A stretch of 64,000 bases of DNA from positions 310,001-374,000 of the forward strand of contig NZ_CP162601.1 of assembly GCF_040957575.1 (NCBI RefSeq), in the 5' to 3' direction. The stretch is from Vibrio sp. HB236076. Its GTDB lineage: Bacteria; Pseudomonadota; Gammaproteobacteria; Enterobacterales; Vibrionaceae. Below the pieces are notes generated by a model. It was not told the origin of the DNA. It did no database searches and worked only from the letters and a program-made list of their open reading frames with translations. Positions 55,982 through 64,000 of this stretch are shown here, one piece after another (position 1 is the first letter of the stretch; each line of letters opens with the position of its first letter). The position numbers and the translations under genes were made by a program.

Positions 55982-56494
55982 ATGCTTAACGTCTCAACTT
56001 GGCCTCGCCGAGGTTTCCTACTGATCAGCCTGTTATTGAGTGCATGTTTTAGCTCAATAGCTAAAGCGGAAGATTCAGTTTCCATTAGCGGGGTTTCTTT
56101 CCCCAATCTGGCCGGGGAGTCTGTGGCGCTAACGGATTTTAAAGGACAAGTGGTGTTGCTTAACTTCTGGGCGACCTGGTGTCCACCTTGTGTGCGTGAA
56201 ATGCCGTCGATGCAACACCTGAGAGCGCAGTTGTCGAGTCAAGGCTTTGAAGTGGTTGCCATTGCCGTCAGTGAAAATGCCGAGATGGTGAATGCGTTTT
56301 TACCCAAACTCGATACCAAGCTGACTTTTCCCATCTTAACCGATGAAAAAGGCACGGCGTTCACATCGTTAAAACTTCGCGGTTTACCCATGAGTTATGT
56401 TATTGACCGAGAAGGAGTCATTCGTCATACCTTGGTGGGTGAAAAAGATTGGCAGGCACCTGAAAACATCGCCTTAATTAAAGAGTTGTTATAA
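55982..56494 (+). CDS. TlpA-like periplasmic thiol-disulfide oxidoreductase
   Basis: A 170-residue protein, membrane-anchored or lipoprotein-like (LLSAC), with a thioredoxin fold and the active site WATWCPPCVREM. It ends VGEKDWQAPENI. It probably keeps the copper ligands of SCO or PCu(A)C reduced. Confidence 0.9.
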   Translation: MLNVSTWPRRGFLLISLLLSACFSSIAKAEDSVSISGVSFPNLAGESVALTDFKGQVVLLNFWATWCPPCVREMPSMQHLRAQLSSQGFEVVAIAVSENAEMVNAFLPKLDTKLTFPILTDEKGTAFTSLKLRGLPMSYVIDREGVIRHTLVGEKDWQAPENIALIKELL

Positions 56495-56548
56495 GAGCAA
56501 GGAGTATTAATTTTTCGTTACAGCCAGAATTAGCTTTTCCTTGCTCTT
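56493..56548. terminator. Hairpin between convergent genes
   Basis: The 11-base arms at 56493-56503 and 56538-56548 are exact complements, between tlpA-like and scrA genes. Confidence 0.65.
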
Positions 56549-56563
56549 CCTAATAATACTTGA

Positions 56564-58003
56564 TTAAGCGGTTGCTATTTGAGGTTGCTTTCTTGCTTGA
56601 CGAACTCCCAAAGCAAGCGTTAAACCAAATGTGACAACAAAGGAGATTAACATTCCTACAATATAGATGTTAATTTGCGATGGAGTGATGGAAATAATAC
56701 CGGGTATACCTGCCGCTCCTAATGCTAAAGCCTTTACGTGGAATAGAGAAATAAAGGCACTAGCACATGCTGATCCAATAATTGCTGCAAGGAAAGGATA
56801 GCGCAGTTTTAAATTGACACCAAACATCGCAGGTTCAGTTATCCCCAATAGAGCAGTAATACCTGATGGTATTGCAATTCCTTTTAGTTTTGTATCTTTG
56901 GTTATGATGCCAACGGCTAATGCCGCAGAGCCCTGTGCTACATTAGACATAGCCGCTATTGGGAAAATAAAACTACCTGCAGTAACTGCAATGTCAGCGA
57001 GTAATTGGGTTTCAATAGCAATAAAACTATGATGCATACCTGTAATAACAAAAGGTGCGTAAAGTAACCCAAAGACACCCCCACCAATGAAACCTGCAGA
57101 TTCGTAAAGCCAGTTTAGGCCGTCACCCAACAAAAAGCCAAGATCTCGAGTAAACGGACCGACGATAGTAAAGGTGATAAATCCTGTTAATAAAATTGAA
57201 AACATGGGGGTGAGCAAGTTATCTAATACAGAAGGGATAATCTTGCGTAAATTGATTTCAATTTTCGCTAGGATAAACGCAGAAACGAGAACAGGTAATA
57301 CTGAGCCTTGGTAGCCCACTTTCTGAATTTCCAGTCCCAAAATGTTCCACGTTGGGATTTCTCCTGCAATAGCTGCTCCGCCGAAGCCCCAGCCGTTAAG
57401 CAAGTCGGGGTGGACCATTAGCATCCCTAATGCAGCCCCTAGAAAAGGGTTACCGCCAAATTTTTTCGTAGCTGAAAAGGCTAAGAGTATAGGTAAATAG
57501 ACAAAAGGAGCATTGGCAAACGTATTGATCATACTGGCTAAATCAGCTAGACCAGGATGCGTTTCGATTAAAGATTGCGTGTCGTGAAAGAGGCCAGGAG
57601 CAGTTAATAAATTAAATAAGCCCATCAAGAGACCACCAGCCACAATGGCTGGAATTATAGGTACAAAAATATCTGAAAGCCCTTTTACTAATTGCTGAGC
57701 AGGGTTCTGTTTTTGTGCTCCTGCAGTAGCCACATCTTTTGTCGACATTTCTACCAAGCCTGTTTCTTTGGCCATTTCAGCGTAAACTTGATTCACGATT
57801 CCAGAGCCAAAAATAATTTGGTACTGGCCTGCCACTTTAAATTGACCTTTAACTCCATCTAGGTCTTCAATTCCTTTCTCATTAATTAAAGACTCATCTT
57901 TGATCGCTAATCGCAGTCGAGTAGCACAGTGTGCAAGTGCTTTTATGTTTTCTTTTCCGCCTAGTAGGGTTATAAGGGATTTAGCGGTTTTCGGATAGTT
58001 CAT
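56564..58003 (-). CDS. scrA: Sucrose PTS permease, EIIBC
   Basis: A 479-residue phosphotransferase permease. The EIIB domain has the phospho-Cys in HCATRLRLAIKDE. The EIIC part has ten hydrophobic segments with GFIGGGVFGLLYAPFVITGMHHS and GITEPAMFGVNLKL. There is no EIIA domain, so it must use a general EIIA-glucose protein. It belongs to the glucose/sucrose family. An ScrR-type operator lies 40 bp upstream. Sucrose enters as sucrose-6-phosphate. Confidence 0.92.
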   Translation of the reverse strand: MNYPKTAKSLITLLGGKENIKALAHCATRLRLAIKDESLINEKGIEDLDGVKGQFKVAGQYQIIFGSGIVNQVYAEMAKETGLVEMSTKDVATAGAQKQNPAQQLVKGLSDIFVPIIPAIVAGGLLMGLFNLLTAPGLFHDTQSLIETHPGLADLASMINTFANAPFVYLPILLAFSATKKFGGNPFLGAALGMLMVHPDLLNGWGFGGAAIAGEIPTWNILGLEIQKVGYQGSVLPVLVSAFILAKIEINLRKIIPSVLDNLLTPMFSILLTGFITFTIVGPFTRDLGFLLGDGLNWLYESAGFIGGGVFGLLYAPFVITGMHHSFIAIETQLLADIAVTAGSFIFPIAAMSNVAQGSAALAVGIITKDTKLKGIAIPSGITALLGITEPAMFGVNLKLRYPFLAAIIGSACASAFISLFHVKALALGAAGIPGIISITPSQINIYIVGMLISFVVTFGLTLALGVRQARKQPQIATA

Positions 58004-58043
58004 GACATACCCCGTTCATCATTGTTATTGAAGTTTTAGTTTT

Positions 58044-58055
58044 GGGAACGTTTGC
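58044..58055. promoter_or_regulatory. ScrR operator candidate, scrA-scrR spacer
   Basis: GGGAACGTTTGC, a near-palindrome of the LacI/GalR type with central CG. The same word occurs inverted before scrY (63396-63407), and a close variant before scrB (59337-59348). Confidence 0.75.
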
Positions 58056-58240
58056 ATTGGCATTGTTGAGAATATTTATTATCAGGTCAAAGAACGAAAA
58101 TAACTTTTGTGAGTATGATCGCTAAAATTTCTGGTTGTTTAAAAATACAAGAGTAGAATCACAGCTTAATTTTTTTTAAAGGCACTGATAAAGTAACGAA
58201 CATCACCCAGATCGGGTACGTAAAACTAATAGGGAAAGGA

Positions 58241-59233
58241 ATGGCGAGTTTACACGATGTGGCAAAACTAGCGGGAGTGTCAAAATCGACCGTATCCCGA
58301 GTGATTAATCATGAAAATGGAGTGAAAGATTCGACGAAAAAAAGAGTAGAGGCGGCGATTTCAGAAGTTGGTTACATGGTTAATCAGGTAGCAAAAGATT
58401 TGAAACAACAGCGAACTAACTTAATCGGTGTGATTGTTCCTCGCGTTTCTTCTCACGCAACTTCACAGGGAATTGATGGAATTTCTGCTACGATAGAACA
58501 AGCGGGAAAGCATGTTTTATTAGCGAATACACACCAAAGTCATCAAAAAGAAATCGAATACATACAAATTTTTAATCAAAAGCGTGTTGAGGGGATCATT
58601 TTATACGCGACCCACTTAGATAAATTTTTGGTTGAAGCTATCCAAAAGTCTCATGCTCCAGTCGTGGTGGTTGGTCAAGACGGTTCTTATTCGGATATAC
58701 CTTCCGTGATCCATGATGATATGAGAGTTGGCTATGAAGCTGGTCGTCGCTTGATCCAATCCGGTTGTTCACAGGTTGCCTTTATCGGAGTTCAATCCGA
58801 TGATGTTGCAGTGGATGGTATGCGTAGCTTAGGATTAAAACGAGCGTTAGACGAATATGGTCTTACTTTGCTATGTCATGTTCACAGTGACTTCTCTATC
58901 GATTCGGGACAGCAAGGTATGGAAGAAATATTAAACAAATCTAATGAAGTGGATGGTGTTTTTTGTGCAACAGATCGTTTGGCCGTTGGAGCGATTAAAG
59001 CATTGGTACAAGCTAATATTCGCGTTGGTGAGCAAGTGAAGGTCTTAGGAGTGGGCAATGATGAATTATCGAAAGTGTGTGTTCCAGCCCTATCTACTTT
59101 TAACTATGAGTTTGAAAAAGCAGGTAATTATGCTGCAAAAATGTTGTTAGAACGTATCAATGGCCAAGGAAATGAAATGAGTAAGCTGGTTTTGAGTTAT
59201 CAAGCAGTAATAAGAGAAACTTGTTTGTCGTAG
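58241..59233 (+). CDS. scrR: Sucrose-operon repressor, LacI family
   Basis: A 330-residue regulator. The headpiece SLHDVAKLAGVSKSTVSRVIN and hinge helix NQVAKDLKQQ are at the start, followed by a periplasmic-binding-like sensor domain. It likely releases its operators on binding a sucrose-derived sugar (fructose-type). GGAAAGGA precedes the ATG. It is divergent from scrA. Confidence 0.92.
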   Translation: MASLHDVAKLAGVSKSTVSRVINHENGVKDSTKKRVEAAISEVGYMVNQVAKDLKQQRTNLIGVIVPRVSSHATSQGIDGISATIEQAGKHVLLANTHQSHQKEIEYIQIFNQKRVEGIILYATHLDKFLVEAIQKSHAPVVVVGQDGSYSDIPSVIHDDMRVGYEAGRRLIQSGCSQVAFIGVQSDDVAVDGMRSLGLKRALDEYGLTLLCHVHSDFSIDSGQQGMEEILNKSNEVDGVFCATDRLAVGAIKALVQANIRVGEQVKVLGVGNDELSKVCVPALSTFNYEFEKAGNYAAKMLLERINGQGNEMSKLVLSYQAVIRETCLS

Positions 59234-59336
59234 CAATGTTCGTCAATAGAAATTGTGTAATTAATCACAACTTAGCTGTCATTTAATGAGTGTATCTACC
59301 AAAGATCTTGCAGTTATGGCTGTCTTTTTATATTTT

Positions 59337-59348
59337 GAGAACGTTCCC
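59337..59348. promoter_or_regulatory. ScrR operator candidate before scrB
   Basis: GAGAACGTTCCC, 16 bp before the scrB start codon, so it overlaps the promoter or leader. It is the most symmetric of the three copies. Confidence 0.7.
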
Positions 59349-59364
59349 ATTCAAGGTTTTAATT

Positions 59365-60996
59365 ATGAACAACAACGATCAATTTATAAATAAGCTAGGT
59401 GGCTACACCAATATCCAACGGGTATTAAAAACTGAACAACACCTGATTTTCTCTTTGTATCACGTTCCTATTGAGTTACAGGATAGGGTTAAAAATTATC
59501 TTGGTGAGCATTGGTGTCATATACCGAGAACAGAGATTGATCTCAGTAAACAACAATTGAATGATCTAGGCGATAAGATTTCAGAAAACTTTCATTATCG
59601 AGTAGAGGATGTTTGTGAACCCGTTCACTCTAAATATCGTCCACTTTGGCATATCTCGCCTCCTCAGGGGTTGATTAATGACCCGAATGGTTTTGTTTAT
59701 TTTAATGAGCAATACCACTTGTTTTATCAGTGGAATCCATTTTATTGCGATCATAGTGTAAAAGCATGGGCTCACCTAACAAGTTATGACCTTATCAACT
59801 GGTATTGGCATCCATTGGCACTTGCGCCTTCACATTATTATGACAGCCATGGAGTCTATTCTGGTCATGCAATCGTTCATGATGAGAAATTGTGGTTGTT
59901 TTACACTGGTAATACCCGTATTGGAGAGTTACGTCATAGACAAACAACACAATGTGTCGCGGTCAGTGATGATGGGATTCATTTTAACAAATTAGGTCCA
60001 GTAGTCGATGACTTACCTCCGGGGGCCACGGCGAATTGCCGAGACCCTAAAATTGTAAAAACCAATCACGGATGGGAAATGTATTTAGGTATACAAACCG
60101 ATACACAGCCTTTGCAGGCAAGGTTAGGGCGTTATGTTTCAAAGGATCTGTTGAGTTGGAAATTTGATACATTTATTGGCCAAGAGCTAGGAAATTTTGG
60201 TTATATGTGGGAATGCCCAGATTGGTTTATACAGCAAGGTCAAACCCGTTGTATTATTGGTCCTCAAGGAATAGACGGTGCGTATCCTGAAATAACCTCT
60301 CCACATCACAATCGCATTTTTACCGTTACTGGCTCAAAGGAACAACCGACGTTATCACAAGAACAAACGTTAGATCATGGATTTGATTTTTATGCTCCGC
60401 AAACGCTGGCACTCCCCGATGGGCGTCGAGTTATGATTGCTTGGATGGGAGTTCCTGATGAAATAGATCAAGCCTCTGCTGAAGATGGTTGGATGCATCA
60501 GTTAACTTGCGTGAGAGAGTTGGAGTGGCAGGGTGAGCATTTATATCAACACCCACTAAAGTCTTTAGAGAATCTTCGTCAGACATTAAATCAACTCGTC
60601 TTGGATGAACGACCAACTCCACTTGATTCTCTCCAATTTGAATTGCAAGTCGAGCTTCAAATCGGCCAAACCATAGAGTTACGCTACGGGCAATATAAAG
60701 TGGAGTTTATGTATCAAGAAGAGACTAAGGAACTGGTTTTTGATCGTTCTAAGACTATCATGGGTGAAGCCGACACCATTCGCCGTTTAGCGTTGAATGG
60801 GCAGCCTATACATTTACGAATTTTTTCTGATACATCCTCGTTAGAGGTCTTTATCAATCATGGGCAATTTGTTATGAGTGGACGTATTTTTGTGAATGAG
60901 AGTCATGTTTGTCTCTGTACGTTAGGAGGAACTTGTAAAGCCCAGTACTGGCCCTTACTGGCTGCTCATTCTCCATTTAATGTAAGTGCCCCATGA
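59365..60996 (+). CDS. scrB: Sucrose-6-phosphate hydrolase (GH32)
   Basis: A 543-residue GH32 enzyme that cleaves sucrose-6-phosphate to glucose-6-phosphate and fructose. The nucleophile motif LINDPNGF, the transition-state NCRDPKI (RDP) and the acid/base MWECPDWF (EC) are present, followed by a beta-sandwich. ATG 59365 is used; a longer frame from 59290 would cover the operator. It follows scrR in the same direction. Confidence 0.95.
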   Translation: MNNNDQFINKLGGYTNIQRVLKTEQHLIFSLYHVPIELQDRVKNYLGEHWCHIPRTEIDLSKQQLNDLGDKISENFHYRVEDVCEPVHSKYRPLWHISPPQGLINDPNGFVYFNEQYHLFYQWNPFYCDHSVKAWAHLTSYDLINWYWHPLALAPSHYYDSHGVYSGHAIVHDEKLWLFYTGNTRIGELRHRQTTQCVAVSDDGIHFNKLGPVVDDLPPGATANCRDPKIVKTNHGWEMYLGIQTDTQPLQARLGRYVSKDLLSWKFDTFIGQELGNFGYMWECPDWFIQQGQTRCIIGPQGIDGAYPEITSPHHNRIFTVTGSKEQPTLSQEQTLDHGFDFYAPQTLALPDGRRVMIAWMGVPDEIDQASAEDGWMHQLTCVRELEWQGEHLYQHPLKSLENLRQTLNQLVLDERPTPLDSLQFELQVELQIGQTIELRYGQYKVEFMYQEETKELVFDRSKTIMGEADTIRRLALNGQPIHLRIFSDTSSLEVFINHGQFVMSGRIFVNESHVCLCTLGGTCKAQYWPLLAAHSPFNVSAP

Positions 60997-61014
60997 ACTC
61001 ACGGGGCGACATTG

Positions 61015-61709
61015 CTAGTGTTTGAACTTCCATGGCAGTAGTGCATCGATATCTGGCTTTGTTTTTGCTAGTTCTTTCATGTACTTAACTAAGTACTCGT
61101 AGAGGATAAGACCGTTAGCTTTCGCTGTGTCGACAATACTATAAAGCATTGTGATCGATTCAGCGCCGTTGGGATTGATCGAGAAAAGCCAATTCTTCCT
61201 GCTAGTGACCAGCGGTTTGATTGCACGTTCAGTACGGTTATAGTCGATAGATAAATGACCATCGTCGATATAGCGAATGAGCTTAGACCATGGCCCTAGC
61301 GTGTATTTTATCGCTTTCCCTAATGCGCTCGATTCAACAACTTTCTGAGTCGTCATCCATTCGTAAAGCTCATCCAGTATTGGCTTGGCGTGTGTTTGGC
61401 ACTCTGCTTGCTGCGTTTCGAAAGATGCACCTTTTAAGCGGGATTTTATTCCGTATAGTTTTTGGATTTGTGCTAATACCAATCTAACTAAATAGCTGGT
61501 CACCCTAGTTGGTTAAAAATCTCAATAACATCGTTAAGAAAATAACTTGTAGAAAAACTACTAATTGTCTTTTCTTGCCTTGTTCTCAAGCTTTTTCTCT
61601 GCGCTATTATTGACCACATACTTAATCAGATTGGTATGACGTATTGTCTGTTTTGCCTGACTTACCTTTACCCTGAAGCTTCTTCGCATCCATGAACTTA
61701 CGCCGAGCC
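61015..61709 (-). pseudogene. IS66-family transposase fragment, split by a MITE-like insert
   Basis: On the minus strand, 61709-61638 reads ARRKFMDAKKLQGKGKSGKTDNT and 61475-61015 reads LAQIQKLYGIKSRLKG and the C-terminal DDE part (SIDYNRTERAIKPLVTSRKNWLF...TAKANGL...LLPWKFKH). These are consecutive parts of IS66 TnpC. The join is interrupted by the 162-bp insert at 61476-61637. The N-terminal two thirds are missing, so it cannot transpose. Confidence 0.85.
61476..61637. mobile_element. 162-bp MITE-like insertion
   Basis: The two ends are imperfect inverted repeats of about 28 bp starting ATACCAATCT and reading on to TGGTCA. The inside has no coding capacity. It interrupts the IS66 transposase frame, which reads through on either side. 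The ends are very similar to the arms of the palindrome at 4888-4937. A target duplication is not obvious. Confidence 0.75.
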
Positions 61710-61905
61710 CATTACGCTCGCAGAATAGACGTTACGATAGCTTGCTGGATTCATATTGTTCGAATAGCGTTTGCCATTCTTAGTTGGTGCGTCGTTTTAC
61801 TATGACAAATCTTCTTGTGGTTGAAGATTTGATCTTATTATTTGAGGCGGATGATTAGAACGCGGGATTCATGATGCGCTTACTCTTTTTCTCTATGATT
61901 ACAAC
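61710..61905. other. Decayed DNA between IS66 relic and scrY
   Basis: About 200 bp, probably more degenerate IS66 sequence near its left side. No gene seen. Confidence 0.4.
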
Positions 61906-61936
61906 GAAAAAGCCACACTCAAGGTGTGGCAAAAAA
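61906..61936 (-). terminator. Terminator of the scrY transcript
   Basis: AAAAAGCCACAC arm, 4-base loop, GTGTGGC arm and, on the minus strand, a T-run on the far side. It lies about 50 bases past the scrY stop. Confidence 0.85.
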
Positions 61937-61988
61937 GCAGTAAACTTAAAATAATGATGTTTAGGCATTACAGCTGTCTGTGACAATT

Positions 61989-63764
<1,776 letters not shown>

Positions 63765-64000
63765 TTAATCATTTAATTGTAGGAGGTTTTCTTTTAGTTG
63801 TTGTGCTGTTGGTAACGCAGTCATTGCCCCTTTTTTTGTCGTTGCGAGTGCGCCACAGATATTTCCCCACTGGACAGCTTGTCTGATAATAGAAGTTGTT
63901 TGCCAATTATTTGATTGGCTAAGCCTTGCCAACACACCACCGACAAAGGCATCTCCCGCACCCGTTGTATCAATCGGGGTGACCTTGATAGAGGGCTGTT
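63765..64000 (-). CDS. scrK: Fructokinase, C-terminal end (window edge)
   Basis: The minus strand from the window edge reads the last 77 residues of a PfkB-family sugar kinase: VTPIDTTGAGDAFVGGVL, then AVQWGNICGALATTKKGAM, ending LQLND. DTTGAGDAF is the catalytic Asp/anion-hole signature. Given the sucrose genes around it, it should phosphorylate the fructose released by ScrB. The start lies beyond the window. Confidence 0.9.
   Translation of the reverse strand, partial: QPSIKVTPIDTTGAGDAFVGGVLARLSQSNNWQTTSIIRQAVQWGNICGALATTKKGAMTALPTAQQLKENLLQLND

Overview
The window looks like a chromosome of a Vibrio or close Vibrionaceae relative. The evidence is the valS-holC-pepA / lptF-lptG neighbourhood, many c-di-GMP proteins, a catecholate-type siderophore locus, a cyoABCDE operon and a sucrose PTS regulon. 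I had only the sequence, so family calls come from motif and neighbourhood recognition, not from searches.

Region by region. 1-4.8 kb: end of a PhnD-like periplasmic protein followed by a GGDEF/EAL protein, then a YeeE/YedE sulfur transporter and a tiny lipoprotein. 4.9-12.7 kb: core genes valS, holC and pepA (minus) and lptF-lptG (plus). 13.06-13.14 kb: tRNA-Leu(CAA). 13.1-32.0 kb: an integrated element. 32.4-36.6 kb: a broken NYN/PIN-like gene, a CspA-type gene, a TSUP permease and a PQQ-type sugar dehydrogenase. 36.7-42.7 kb: TonB receptor divergent from a siderophore ABC importer, with Fur-box-like DNA between them. 42.8-48.6 kb: DOPA-dioxygenase-like protein, MFS carrier, EAL gene interrupted by a stop codon, AraC regulator and GAF protein. 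49.2-56.5 kb: cyoABCDE, SCO1 and copper/thioredoxin accessory genes. 56.5-64 kb: scrA, scrR, scrB, scrY and scrK (partial), sharing operator-like sequences, with an IS66 relic that carries a MITE-like insertion.

The most interesting part is the 19-kb element at tRNA-Leu. It has all the hallmarks of a pipolin, a mobile element built around a primer-independent family-B DNA polymerase (piPolB). It carries an 896-aa PolB with intact exonuclease and polymerase motifs, two tyrosine recombinases, an AlpA/Xis-like protein, a WYL regulator and a PD-(D/E)XK nuclease-like protein. It also carries an HNH nuclease next to a fused methyltransferase-specificity protein, and direct repeats of the tRNA 3' half at both ends. 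Less expected items are an rRNA-type boxB-boxA leader before the replication genes, a degenerate RNase-H-like protein right after the polymerase, a NUMOD-like repeat protein, several very small proteins, and three extra tandem decayed tRNA tails outside attR.

Plausible working of the element (inference): the recombinases and Xis move it in and out of the tRNA gene, PolB and its two downstream partners copy it, and the restriction-modification pair and nuclease-like genes act in defence or maintenance. Two genes outside it (about 32.4 and 44.9 kb) each carry an in-frame TAA where TTA (Leu) would fit.
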